DNA of 64,000 bases from Lewinellaceae bacterium (GCA_020636435.1 JACJXX010000002.1:4340001-4404000), one strand, 5' to 3'; shown: positions 16,439-25,744, counted from the stretch's first letter. The notes: generated from the letters alone by a model not told the origin. Made by a program: numbers and translations.

Positions 16439-17320
16439 ATGAGCATGAACATTGAAAAATTCAAAGTCCCCACTCAAGCGCCCGTGTCCTTGCGGGAATA
16501 CGACCCCGCTTTCATTGGCGCCTTTAAGGACAGCAAAGCGGCAAAAAAGCAGCTTAAAAAAGACATCAAACTCATGTCGGGCCTGCAATACCGGCTTTAT
16601 GCAGAAAACCGGCGCGCCCTGCTCCTGATCTTTCAGGCTATGGATGCCGCCGGCAAAGACGGGGCGATCAAGCATGTCCTTTCCGGGATCAACCCGCAGG
16701 GCTGCGATGTGCACAGTTTCAAACATCCCTCCTCGAACGAACTGGAGCATGACTACCTCTGGAGGCATTACGCCAAATTGCCGGACCGGGGCCGGATAGG
16801 CATTTTCAACCGTTCCCACTACGAGAACGTGCTGATCACCAAAGTACATCCCGAGCTGTTGCTGGCGGAAAACCTGCCGGACATTCTTTCCGTCGAAGAC
16901 GCGAACACCGATTTTTGGGAAACCCGCTACCGGCAGATCAACAACTTTGAGCGGACCATATCGGAAAACGGAACGGTGATCCTAAAGTTCTTTCTCCACC
17001 TCTCCAAAGAAGAACAGAAGCGCCGATTTCTGAGCCGCATAAAAAACCCGGATAAAAACTGGAAATTTTCGGCTGCCGATATCGAAGAGCGCGCCTTCTG
17101 GGAGGATTATCAAAATGCCTACGAAACAGCCATCAGCCGCACCTCAACCGATTATGCTCCGTGGCATATCATCCCTGCCAACCACAAATGGTTCAGCCGG
17201 GTAGCCATCGGAAACATCATTGCTGAAACCCTTAAGGATATGCAGATCCAAATGCCGGCGATCTCAGAGGAAGAAAAAGCACTGCTGCAAAAGGCTAAAG
17301 GAAAGTTGGAAAAGGAGTAA
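16439..17320 (+). CDS. ppk2: Polyphosphate kinase 2 family protein (polyP:nucleotide phosphotransferase)
   Basis: A 293-residue PPK2 enzyme that transfers phosphate between polyphosphate and nucleotides, helping energy balance in stress. The Walker A region FQAMDAAGKDGAIKHVLSGI (about residues 64-83) and Walker B region RIGIFNRSHYENVLITKVHP fit the family. The lid region reads RRFLSRIKNPDKNWKFSAAD. The sequence resembles the 'polyphosphate:nucleotide phosphotransferase' subgroup, which can act on AMP or ADP. The start is ATG 16439 or 16445; both follow an A-rich leader. Its stop codon TAA is also the left 3-bp flank of MITE copy 2, so the element inserted exactly at the gene end. Confidence 0.93.
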   Translation: MSMNIEKFKVPTQAPVSLREYDPAFIGAFKDSKAAKKQLKKDIKLMSGLQYRLYAENRRALLLIFQAMDAAGKDGAIKHVLSGINPQGCDVHSFKHPSSNELEHDYLWRHYAKLPDRGRIGIFNRSHYENVLITKVHPELLLAENLPDILSVEDANTDFWETRYRQINNFERTISENGTVILKFFLHLSKEEQKRRFLSRIKNPDKNWKFSAADIEERAFWEDYQNAYETAISRTSTDYAPWHIIPANHKWFSRVAIGNIIAETLKDMQIQMPAISEEEKALLQKAKGKLEKE

Positions 17321-17479
17321 GGCACGACGAAAGAATAAACTGTCCGTTCTGGCTTGTCCTTTTTGCGCCATGCTGCGTTGCTCATCACTCAGGTAGCTTT
17401 GGCTATCCTCATTCTTCGCGCCTTGCCTGGCACAAAAATTACTGCGCCATAATTGTACACTTTATTCTTTCCTCGTGCC
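17321..17479. mobile_element. 159-bp MITE-like element, copy 2
   Basis: GGCACG...CGTGCC, 159 bases, flanked on both sides by TAA (17318-17320 and 17480-17482), a perfect 3-bp target duplication. The left TAA is the stop codon of ppk2. It shares the GTCCTTTTTGCGCC and GCGCCATAATTGTAC variants with copy 3. Confidence 0.9.
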
Positions 17480-17518
17480 TAAATCTTTTAAAACAACAGA
17501 ATAGCAGGTAAATGTAAA

Positions 17519-17550
17519 GGTGTTTCGGTGTTTCGGTGTTTCGGTGTTAT
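17519..17550. repeat. Octamer tandem array (GGTGTTTC x4)
   Basis: GGTGTTTC x3 then GGTGTTAT, leading into GGTTTTGTGG. An inverted partner (CCGAAAAACCATAAAACC) lies at about 17619-17645, making a long hairpin upstream of dedA. Confidence 0.8.
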
Positions 17551-17678
17551 GGTTTTGTGGCCAGCCTAATGCAAGCCCATTGCCAGGCAGTTGCACAGTC
17601 TCCGCAAGTGCCAGGCCGCAATACCGAAAAACCATAAAACCAAAATACCTAAACAGTTTCTATAGCAGTTTATTAAAA

Positions 17679-18314
17679 ATGGCACCATTATTAGACATCT
17701 TATTAAACCTGGACGAGTGGCTACAGCAAATAGCAACGCTGCACCCATTCATCGCCTATGCAATTTTCTTTGCCATTGTTTTCAGCGAATCCGCCTTTTT
17801 TCCAACCGCCCTCTTTCTGCCAGGTGATGGTTTGTTGTTTGCTGCCGGCGTATTGGCAGCCGACGGCGCAGTACATATTGGGGTGTCTCTGATCGTTCTC
17901 TTCACAGCAGGCGTGGCCGGCAACTGGATAGCGTATAAACTGGGAAAATGGCTGGGGCCAGCCATTTTTGACCGCTTTCCCCGGCTCAACCGGCAACATT
18001 ATCAACAGGCCCACCAATTTTATCAGCGCTATGGCAACAAGGCTTTGATCTTCTCCCGTTTTTTGCCGGTGGTGAGGGCACTGGTCCCGTTTGTTGCCGG
18101 CATCGCATTGATGAATCACAGGGATTTCATGAAGTACAATGCTATTAGTGTTGCCTTATGGGTGTTTCTGATTGTATTGGTCGCTTTTTACCTGGGGCAT
18201 CTTCCCTATATCAGGCAACACTTCATCTGGGTGATTTTTGGAATGGCCGGGATCAGTTTTCTTCCAGTACTAGTCGTCGGGGTTCGCAATGTAATGCAGC
18301 AAAGGAAGAATTAA
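17679..18314 (+). CDS. DedA family membrane protein (VTT/SNARE-associated domain)
   Basis: A 211-residue inner-membrane DedA protein. The family is linked to lipid-carrier recycling, membrane potential and envelope stress. Seen are SESAFFPTALFLPGDGLLFA (the re-entrant helix pattern with conserved Glu and PGD), GNWIAYKLGKWLGP, and the basic-residue motif YGNKALIFSRFLPVVRALVP near residues 120-140, the diagnostic phosphate-binding-like part of DedA. The ATG at 17679 precedes the first hydrophobic helix. Upstream codons are repeat-derived and excluded. Confidence 0.93.
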   Translation: MAPLLDILLNLDEWLQQIATLHPFIAYAIFFAIVFSESAFFPTALFLPGDGLLFAAGVLAADGAVHIGVSLIVLFTAGVAGNWIAYKLGKWLGPAIFDRFPRLNRQHYQQAHQFYQRYGNKALIFSRFLPVVRALVPFVAGIALMNHRDFMKYNAISVALWVFLIVLVAFYLGHLPYIRQHFIWVIFGMAGISFLPVLVVGVRNVMQQRKN

Positions 18315-18317
18315 AAT

Positions 18318-18845
18318 CTAAGAACTTGTCACACAAATGATCTTCACAGCTACCGTTTTGCCAACAAAAAAACCACCGTTGGGGCCTACATTGAAATCTA
18401 AACGGTTGACGTCGAAATTTCCGGTAAAGGTTTTATTCGTGAAGGTGAAGGGTATTTCGACTGCTTTGGAAATACCATGCATGGTAAGTGTTCCTTTGGC
18501 TAAAAACCCGGCATCCGTTTTTTCTATTGAAGAAGAGGTAAAGCAGATCGCGGGAAATTTATCTACTTCAAAAAAGCCGGAACCTTTGAGATCCTTATTT
18601 CTTAATTTGATGCCCGTATCTATCGTGTTAGGGGCAACACAGGCCTCAAGGGATGACTCCCCCAGTTTGTCGGCGTTGAAATTGATCTTCCCGGCCATTC
18701 CACGAATGGTTCCATGGACGGTATTCAGCCCGGTGTTGGAAATGGAAAAGCTCACTTCCGAAGCCAAACTATCTATAGTTTGGGCTTTGGCGAAAACGCC
18801 AAAAAACAAAAGAAGGGTTGCGGTAAAAAATGGTTTGGGTTGCAT
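18318..18845 (-). CDS. YceI family periplasmic protein
   Basis: A 175-residue secreted lipocalin-like protein of the YceI family, known to bind isoprenoid or amphiphilic ligands in periplasm. A cleavable signal peptide (FFTATLLLFFGVFAKAQ) is followed by the beta-barrel pattern (SEVSFSISNTGLNTVHGTIR, then GSGFFEVDKFPAICFTSSSI, KGTLTMHGISKAVEIPFTFT). It is convergent with dedA, with 3 bases between the stop codons. The start is 25 bases downstream of a perfect stress-promoter motif, so it probably belongs to the same regulon as usp. Confidence 0.93.
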   Translation of the reverse strand: MQPKPFFTATLLLFFGVFAKAQTIDSLASEVSFSISNTGLNTVHGTIRGMAGKINFNADKLGESSLEACVAPNTIDTGIKLRNKDLKGSGFFEVDKFPAICFTSSSIEKTDAGFLAKGTLTMHGISKAVEIPFTFTNKTFTGNFDVNRLDFNVGPNGGFFVGKTVAVKIICVTSS

Positions 18846-18870
18846 GATTGTATTTGTAAATGATCAGCGG

Positions 18871-18898
18871 AAAGACCGGACCGAACCCTTTAGTCACT
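18871..18898 (-). promoter_or_regulatory. Candidate ECF-type promoter AGTGACT-N15-GTCTTT (yceI)
   Basis: AGTGACT (18898-18892) and GTCTTT (18876-18871) on the minus strand, spacer 15, 25 bases before the yceI ATG. Confidence 0.75.
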
Positions 18899-19051
18899 AT
18901 TGACCCGAATTTTTGAAGTTGAAAATAATTCTGAAATAAACAAAGATCCATTTTCAAATTCTCTACTTTCGGCCTTTATACTCCGAAAGAACGCTGTTCA
19001 GGGGTTGTGGGGGGCAAGCTAGTGCAAAAAAATTCAATATAAGCAGCATTT

Positions 19052-20455
19052 ATGCGAACAAGAACAATAATAACCACCATCGCCATTGCCTGGTGTGGGC
19101 TCGTCAGCGCTCAAACCGTCCATACCCTAAGCCTGGAGCAGGCGGTAAACCTGGCCCTGCAAAATGCGGAAGAACTGAAGAACCTGAGGCTGGACGTAGC
19201 CATTCAGGAACTCAACAATAAGGAGATAACCGGCACGGTCTACCCGCAGGTTTCCGCGTCGGGCCAGGGTTCCTATTACACCAACCTGCCGCTGATCCAG
19301 TTTCCTTCTTCCAATTTTCCCATCTACGAGGTATTGCAGGACTTAGGGGTAAAAGACGGGAATGGCAACCCGGTAAGCACCAGCGACGCCACCACCACCT
19401 CCCAGGCCATTAGTTTTGTGGCCCCGCTGAATGTTCAATACGGGATCACCGTCAACCAGTTGATTTTTCAACCGGATATCTTCATCGCCCTGCAGGCGAA
19501 GGAAACGATACTCCAGTACAACCGGGACAACCTTAGCGTATCGGAAAACAACGTCAAGGAGGCCGTGCAAAAAGCCTACTACTCGGTGCTTATTGCCGAA
19601 GAACAAAAGCGCATTTTGGATGAGACCGCATTGAGGCTGGATCAGCTCATCGCTGAAATGAACAAAATGTACAAAAGCGGCTTTGTGGAAAAGCTGGACA
19701 TCGACAAACTCACGGTATCCCAAAACAACACTACTGCCGCCATCAACCAGCTTGTAAATTCCATCAACATCAGCAAGTCGCTGCTGAAAAACGCCGTAGG
19801 CCTGCCCATCAATGACGAGCTCAACCTCACGGAAAAACTGGAGCCCCAGGATTTGAAAGCCCTGCTGCTCGTGAATACCAGTGATTTCAATTATGAAAAC
19901 AGAAGCGAGATTGTGTTGCTGAATACCGCCCGGCAATTGCAGGAAATCGATGTAAAAAGGCAGAAAGCGGCCAAACTGCCGACGGTATCGGCTTTCTATC
20001 AATTGCAAAGATCAGGCCAGCGAAACCCCGATTTCGCGCCGCCGGGAGGCAGCCCCTGGTTTTGGTACACCACCGGCTTGCTGGGCCTTAGCGTGAATCA
20101 GCCGATCTTCGACGGGTTCCAGACAAAACACAAAACCGGCCAGGCCAAATTAAACCTCCTGAAAGTCGACAATAGCCTCAGCCAGTTGAAACGAGCCATC
20201 GACCTGGAGCAAAATATTGCCAGAAATTCGCTGAGCAATGCCTTGCTCAATCTCGACGTGCAGGAGAGCAACACCGAACTGGCCCGGGAAGTATTTGAAA
20301 CCACTAAAAAGAAATACGAGGCGGGTGTCGGGTCCAGCCTCGAATTGATCCAGGCGGACACTGAATTGCAACGGGCGCAGGGCGCTTACTTCCAGGCGCT
20401 TTACGATTGCTACATCGCCAGGATCGCTGTCTACAAATCACTCGGCAAACTATAA
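19052..20455 (+). CDS. TolC family outer membrane efflux protein
   Basis: A 467-residue outer-membrane channel. The signal peptide ends GLVSAQ, followed by TLSLEQAVNLALQNAEELKN, the canonical start of the TolC helical domain. The second structural repeat includes LGLSVNQPIFDGFQTKHKTG. The C-terminus keeps YEAGVGSSLELIQADTELQR and ARIAVYKSLGKL, the usual end of the family. Adaptor and RND permease genes follow in the same direction, making a complete second tripartite system with the order channel-adaptor-permease. Confidence 0.95.
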   Translation: MRTRTIITTIAIAWCGLVSAQTVHTLSLEQAVNLALQNAEELKNLRLDVAIQELNNKEITGTVYPQVSASGQGSYYTNLPLIQFPSSNFPIYEVLQDLGVKDGNGNPVSTSDATTTSQAISFVAPLNVQYGITVNQLIFQPDIFIALQAKETILQYNRDNLSVSENNVKEAVQKAYYSVLIAEEQKRILDETALRLDQLIAEMNKMYKSGFVEKLDIDKLTVSQNNTTAAINQLVNSINISKSLLKNAVGLPINDELNLTEKLEPQDLKALLLVNTSDFNYENRSEIVLLNTARQLQEIDVKRQKAAKLPTVSAFYQLQRSGQRNPDFAPPGGSPWFWYTTGLLGLSVNQPIFDGFQTKHKTGQAKLNLLKVDNSLSQLKRAIDLEQNIARNSLSNALLNLDVQESNTELAREVFETTKKKYEAGVGSSLELIQADTELQRAQGAYFQALYDCYIARIAVYKSLGKL

Positions 20456-20473
20456 ACGCTAAAAAACAATACA

Positions 20474-21631
20474 ATGCGAACCATTCTATATGTGGCCTTC
20501 CTTGTTGCCTTTGCCCATTCCTGCAACAAAAATGAAGGTTCTGCCCCTGCCGGGAACAGCCTGGCGGCCAAAAACGCAGAATTGGCCAAATTGAAAAACC
20601 AGCAATCGAATCTGGCGAAAAAAATAGCTGCGGTGGAAGCGGAAATCATAAAACTGGATCCGTCCAAAGCCGTGCAGCCCAAGCTGGTCTCCATTGCCGA
20701 AATCGCGCCGGAGGGCTTTGAAGCTTACATCAACCTTCAGGGAACCGTGAGTTCGGAAAACATTTCCTACGTGGCGCCGAGAAATGGCATGGGCGGCTAT
20801 GTGAAAGAATTGCTCATCAAAGAAGGGCAATACGTAAAAAAAGGGCAGTTGATCCTGAAACTGGACGACCAGGTGTTGCGGCAATCCATCGCATCCACCA
20901 GAACGCAACTCGCTTTTGCGCAAGACTTATACGAAAGGACAAAAACCCTTTGGGATGACAAAATCGGAACGGAAGTGCAATTGCTCAACGCGAAAAACAA
21001 TGTCGATGGCCTAAAAAACCAGATCGCGCTCCAGGAAGAACAACTCAATACGTACCTCGTTTATGCGGATCAAAGCGGTATTGCAGAAATTGTAAACATA
21101 AAACCGGGCGAGCTTTTCACCGGAGTGGGCGCTGCCGGCCCACAGATACAAATCGTCAACAACAACGACCTCTCCGTCGAAGTGGATATTCCCGAAAATT
21201 ATGCCACGGAAGTAAAAGTGGGCACGGAAGTTTTGGTTGAAATCCCTGCCATTGACAAGGCCTTTAAAACCACCATCGGCCGGATCAGCCAATCCGTCAA
21301 TGCCGCTTCTGTAGGATTCACGGCGGTGTGCAAAATCCCTTCAGTTGCGGGCTTAAAGCCCAATATGTCTGCCTCGGTCAAAATCCTGAGCCATTCCAAT
21401 GCCAGGGCTATTGTCATTCCGGTGAACATCGTGCAGTCGGATGAAAAAGGAAAATATGTTTACCTGATGGCCGAAAACGGAGGCAAAAAAACTGCGAAAA
21501 AAGTAAACGTAACCCTGGGCGAACTCTATGGCGACCAGATAGAAATACTCGACGGCTTGCAACCGGGAGATCAATTGGTCACGAAGGGGTATCAGGATTT
21601 GTACGATGGGCAGGCGGTAAATGACATCTAA
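20474..21631 (+). CDS. RND efflux periplasmic adaptor lipoprotein (HlyD/MFP family)
   Basis: A 385-residue adaptor. A lipoprotein signal (VAFAHSC, Cys17) is followed by a coiled-coil stretch (AAKNAELAKLKNQQSNLAKK), an unusual extra N-terminal coil before the barrel-sandwich domain. The lipoyl half is GYVKELLIKEGQYVKKGQLI, followed by the alpha-hairpin and the second half IAEIVNIKPGELFTGVG. The C-terminal membrane-proximal domain ends GYQDLYDGQAVNDI. It starts 18 bases after the TolC stop. A 490-base gap with REP-like hairpins separates it from the permease. Confidence 0.94.
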   Translation: MRTILYVAFLVAFAHSCNKNEGSAPAGNSLAAKNAELAKLKNQQSNLAKKIAAVEAEIIKLDPSKAVQPKLVSIAEIAPEGFEAYINLQGTVSSENISYVAPRNGMGGYVKELLIKEGQYVKKGQLILKLDDQVLRQSIASTRTQLAFAQDLYERTKTLWDDKIGTEVQLLNAKNNVDGLKNQIALQEEQLNTYLVYADQSGIAEIVNIKPGELFTGVGAAGPQIQIVNNNDLSVEVDIPENYATEVKVGTEVLVEIPAIDKAFKTTIGRISQSVNAASVGFTAVCKIPSVAGLKPNMSASVKILSHSNARAIVIPVNIVQSDEKGKYVYLMAENGGKKTAKKVNVTLGELYGDQIEILDGLQPGDQLVTKGYQDLYDGQAVNDI

Positions 21632-21971
21632 GGTTAATCGAGGGGTGCGCATAATGGTTTTATAATCCTTATTTCCACCCCCCGACCCCCGCCAGCGGGC
21701 AGGGCCGATCAGTTCTCGGAGGAGAAACCGCAAAATGCAAAATACTGAATGCAAAATTTAAAATGGGTGCCGGGGAGCAGCCCTTTGTAAGCCGGTTTTC
21801 AATTTTAAATTTCGCGGTTCTGCATTTTGCGGTTAAAAAAATCGGCGTAAAAAAGGCCCAAAAAAGAACTGATCGACCTTGCGCCAGCGGGGGAGAACAC
21901 ATTACTAAATCAAAGTTAATGTCCCCCGCTGGCGGCTACGAGTTGTACATAAATATTTTCTTCTGGAAAAA

Positions 21972-22083
21972 GCCCCAACGGGGCAATATATGATAGCCCA
22001 GGACAACGTCCTGGGTATTAAAATCGGGTATCATTCAAGCCCTGAAAGGGCGAAATAATTCTTCCCATGCCTTATTTCGCCCT
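21972..22083. repeat. REP-like hairpin cluster before the RND permease
   Basis: Three short hairpins: GCCCC-AAC-GGGGC (21972-21984), CCCAGGAC-AAC-GTCCTGGG (21997-22015) and GCCC-TGAAA-GGGC (22039-22051). There is also a 12-bp perfect stem, AGGGCGAAATAA / TTATTTCGCCCT (22047-22083). The upstream part of the gap (21660-21905) holds larger imperfect inverted repeats (CCAGCGGG and GCAAAATAC / GCATTTTGC pairs). No gene seen in 21632-22121. Confidence 0.7.
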
Positions 22084-22121
22084 TAGTCAACCGGATACGG
22101 CGACAAACAATACAAAAAGCC

Positions 22122-25100
22122 ATGCAAAGGACAAAAAAAGCACCGGAAGTATTCAAAGAATTCAAGCCTACCAGTTGGGCGGTGGACAATAAAACGGCGA
22201 TGTACATCATCACCATTATCATCACGCTGTATGGGTTCTACACGTTTACCACGCTGCCCAAAGAGCAATTTCCCGACATCGTAGTCCCGACCATATCCGT
22301 GACGACCGTGTACGTGGGCAATTCTCCTCAGGACATCGAAAACCTGGTGACCCGGCCCATCGAAAAACAGATCAAGGGCATTTCCGGCGTGAAGGTCAAC
22401 AAGGTGAATTCTATCTCGATGACGGACTACAGCATCATCATCGTAGAATTCGACACCGACATCACTCCGGAACTCGCCAAGCAAAAAGTAAAAGACGCGG
22501 TCGACAAAGCCAAAACCGACCTGCCCGCCAACCTCACCAGCCAACCCGATGTGGTGGAATTTTCCTTCAGCGATATGCCGATCCTGTTCGTCAACATCAG
22601 CGGCGATTACGACGGTTTGAAGCTAAAAAGCTTTGCGGATAAACTAAAGGACCGGTTTGAATCCTTGCCCGAAGTCAACAAGGCCGAAATAGTGGGGGCG
22701 CCGGAAAGAGAGATACAGATCAATGTGGATCCCCTCGCCATGGAAAAAGCGATGTTGACTTTTAATGACATCTCCAACGCCATCGCCAATGAAAACATGG
22801 ACATCAGCGGGGGGCAACTGGAAGTAGGCGATATGGAGCGCGCGTTGAGGGTAAAAGGCCAATTGGCCAGCAGCCTCCAGTTATTTGATCTTGTAGTGAA
22901 AACGCCAACCGGCGGAAATGTGCGGTTGCAGGACATTGCAGAAATAAAAGACACGCTCAAGCAAAAAGAAAGCTTTGCCCGCCTGAACGGCAAAAACGTT
23001 ATCACTCTCAACATCGTAAAAAGGCCGGGAGAAAACCTCATCGACTGTGCCGATCAGGTAAAGGCCATTGTGGCCGAGATGAAGGTTGCAGAATTGCCCA
23101 AAGACCTGGCCGTAGTCGTCACCGGCGACCAGAGCAGGCAGGCGGCCACCTCCTTCAACGAACTGGTCAACACCATCATCATCGGCTTCCTGCTGGTGTT
23201 GCTGGTATTGATGTTTTTTATGGGCGTGACCAACGCCTTTTTCGTGGCGCTGAGCGTTCCGTTGAGTGTATTTGTGGCCTTTATTTTTCTGCCCGCCGCC
23301 GACATCATCGTCGGCGGCAATGTCACCCTGAATTTCATTGTGCTGTTTGCCCTCCTTTTCGGCCTGGGCATCATCGTTGATGACGCCATCGTGGTCATCG
23401 AAAATACCCACCGCATTTTCGACAATGGCAAGGTACCCATTTTAAAAGCAGCTAAGATGGCTGCAGGCGAGGTATTTGTGCCTGTATTGGCAGGCACCGC
23501 CACGGTGGTTGCCCCCTTCTTTCCATTGCTGTTCTGGAAGGGCATCATCGGCAAGTTCATGATCTACCTGCCGACCATATTAATATTTACGTTGCTGGCG
23601 TCGCTCATCGTGGCTTTTATCATCAATCCGGTGTTCGCATCGAGCTTCATGAAGCCGGATGAAAAAGCGCCTCCGGGCAAATTGAATATTTTTAAAAAAT
23701 GGTGGCTTTGGGCTTTGTTCATTGTTGGGATTTTAGCCAGAATGGCCGGGATCAAAGCCTTTGGCAGCTTCCTGATTATTTTGGCCATACTCCTCATCCT
23801 CAACCGCCTGGTGATTCAGGACCTCATTTTTGCATTCCAGCGTTGGATTCTTCCAAAATTGATGAATGGTTATGAAAGGCTGTTGAAATGGTTGTTGAAA
23901 GGAAGGCGGCCGGCATGGTCATTTTTCTCGGTGTTTATTCTGTTCTTCGTTTCCCTGTTCGCCCTCATCCTGAGGAATCCAGATTTTCCCTTTTTCCCCA
24001 GCGGCCAGCCGAACTTCATTTACGTGTACCTGAAAATGCCGATCGGCACGAAAGCCGAAGAGACCGACCGGGTTTTGAAACAATTGGAAGCCAAAACCAA
24101 TCAGGCCCTGGCCAGTTTAAAACCCGGCCAACCTGGCTCCATTGTAGAAAGCATCATTTCCAATGTGGCGGTCAATGCCAACAACCCGATGGACAACAAC
24201 CGAAGCGTGCAATCCAATTTGGGAAGGATACAGGTTTCTTTTGTTGAATTTGCTCAGCGCCCGGACCAGCCCACCCTTCCCTATCTCGACAGCGTGCGGG
24301 CACTGGTAAAGGGCATTCCCGGCGCCCAGGTCACCGTGGAACAGGAAGCCGCCGGGCCCCCAACCGAACCGCCGGTCAACATCGAAGTAGCCGGAGACGA
24401 CTTTGACGCGATTGCAAAAGTAGCCAAAGACCTTTACAACTTCCTGGACACCAGCCGGGTCGATGGCATCGAAAACCTTGCCGTAGATGTCGACCTCAAC
24501 AATCCGGAAGTAGCCATTACCGTGGATAAGGAAAGAGCGGCCATCGAAGGCATCAGTACGGCCCAGGTCGGGGACGCCATCCGCACGGCCCTGTTTGGCA
24601 GGGAAGCCAGTAAACTGAAGGACGGCGAAGATGAGTACGACATCATGGTCAGGTACAATGCCGAACAAAGACACAACCTGCAAAGCTTGCTGAATATGCG
24701 GATCACCTTCCGGGACTTCAACACGGGCAGGATCAGGCAGGTGCCCATCAGTTCGGTGACAAATTTTGATTTCACCAGCACGGCCGGCATGGTCAAAAGG
24801 AAAAATATGAAGAGGACGATACAGCTGCAGTCCGGTGTCACCGACCTTACCGCAGTGCCCACCATCAACCAGGAACTGGCGCGAAAAATAGAGCAGTTCA
24901 AGGCTTCCTATTCGATGCCGGAAGGCGTCTCGATCATTCAAACCGGCGAGAGCGAACAGCAACAGGAAACCAATGCTTTCCTGGGCAAAGCCTTGCTGAT
25001 TGCTATGGGCCTTATCTTCCTGATACTGGTCTTGCAGTTCAATTCACTGAGCAAGCCTTTCATCATATTGTCTGAAATTTTATTTTCAGTAATTGGCGTC

Positions 25101-25676
25101 TTCTTCGGCTACGCCATCACCGGCATGACGATGCCGACCATCATGGTCCTGGTTGGCATTATTGGCCTGGCGGGCATCGTCATCAAAAACGGCATCCTGC
25201 TGATAGAATTTACCGACGAACTCAGAAAGCGGGGTTATAAAACAAGGGAAGCGGCCATCGAAGCCGGCAAGGTGCGGATCATTCCCGTGCTGCTCACCGC
25301 CGTGTCCACAGTATTGGGCCTGATTCCATTGGCCATCGGTTTCAACATCAATTTTGAGACCCTGCTTTCCGACTTCGACCCGCAAATCTGGATCGGCGGA
25401 GACAGCGTCGTTTTCTGGGGGCCGCTGGCGTGGACCATCATCTTCGGCCTGGTTTTCTCCTTCTTCCTCACCCTGCTGATGATACCGAGCATGTACCTCA
25501 TTGCCGAACGGCTGAAGCGCCCCATGGCCAAATTCTACGGCACGAAGTTCATCGCTTTGCTGGGTTTCCTGGGGCCCTTCTTTTTCATCTTTGTCGGTTT
25601 GATGTATCTGGTGAGGTGGGTGACGGGGAGGAAGGTGTGGAATGGGGCTTATAAAGCTGGGGCTGGTGATTTTTGA
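22122..25676 (+). CDS. RND efflux transporter permease
   Basis: A 1,184-residue RND pump, longer than the usual 1,000-1,050. The first helix contains TAMYIITIIITLYGFYTF, then LPKEQFPDIVVPTISVTTVY and the porter motif NSPQDIENLVTRPIEKQIKG. The helix-4 proton-relay motif FGLGIIVDDAIVVIENTHRI is intact. An insert of helices around residues 525-565 (KKWWLWALFIVGILARMAG) splits the central membrane block and explains part of the extra length. The C-terminal half repeats the fold (LVGIIGLAGIVIKNGILLIE). The last residues GDF and the stop codon are encoded by the first units of a GATTTTT heptamer array. Confidence 0.95.
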   Translation: MQRTKKAPEVFKEFKPTSWAVDNKTAMYIITIIITLYGFYTFTTLPKEQFPDIVVPTISVTTVYVGNSPQDIENLVTRPIEKQIKGISGVKVNKVNSISMTDYSIIIVEFDTDITPELAKQKVKDAVDKAKTDLPANLTSQPDVVEFSFSDMPILFVNISGDYDGLKLKSFADKLKDRFESLPEVNKAEIVGAPEREIQINVDPLAMEKAMLTFNDISNAIANENMDISGGQLEVGDMERALRVKGQLASSLQLFDLVVKTPTGGNVRLQDIAEIKDTLKQKESFARLNGKNVITLNIVKRPGENLIDCADQVKAIVAEMKVAELPKDLAVVVTGDQSRQAATSFNELVNTIIIGFLLVLLVLMFFMGVTNAFFVALSVPLSVFVAFIFLPAADIIVGGNVTLNFIVLFALLFGLGIIVDDAIVVIENTHRIFDNGKVPILKAAKMAAGEVFVPVLAGTATVVAPFFPLLFWKGIIGKFMIYLPTILIFTLLASLIVAFIINPVFASSFMKPDEKAPPGKLNIFKKWWLWALFIVGILARMAGIKAFGSFLIILAILLILNRLVIQDLIFAFQRWILPKLMNGYERLLKWLLKGRRPAWSFFSVFILFFVSLFALILRNPDFPFFPSGQPNFIYVYLKMPIGTKAEETDRVLKQLEAKTNQALASLKPGQPGSIVESIISNVAVNANNPMDNNRSVQSNLGRIQVSFVEFAQRPDQPTLPYLDSVRALVKGIPGAQVTVEQEAAGPPTEPPVNIEVAGDDFDAIAKVAKDLYNFLDTSRVDGIENLAVDVDLNNPEVAITVDKERAAIEGISTAQVGDAIRTALFGREASKLKDGEDEYDIMVRYNAEQRHNLQSLLNMRITFRDFNTGRIRQVPISSVTNFDFTSTAGMVKRKNMKRTIQLQSGVTDLTAVPTINQELARKIEQFKASYSMPEGVSIIQTGESEQQQETNAFLGKALLIAMGLIFLILVLQFNSLSKPFIILSEILFSVIGVFFGYAITGMTMPTIMVLVGIIGLAGIVIKNGILLIEFTDELRKRGYKTREAAIEAGKVRIIPVLLTAVSTVLGLIPLAIGFNINFETLLSDFDPQIWIGGDSVVFWGPLAWTIIFGLVFSFFLTLLMIPSMYLIAERLKRPMAKFYGTKFIALLGFLGPFFFIFVGLMYLVRWVTGRKVWNGAYKAGAGDF

Positions 25677-25744
25677 TTTTTGATTTTTGATTTGCGATTT
25701 GCGATTTTTGATTTGCGATTTTTGATTTGCGATTTTTGATTTGC
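25668..25744. repeat. Heptamer tandem array (GATTTTT/GATTTGC x11)
   Basis: Eleven 7-base units, GATTTTT or GATTTGC. The first unit contains the end of the RND gene, whose TGA stop (25674-25676) belongs to the array. Related arrays are at 43437-43459 and 52354-52399. Confidence 0.9.
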
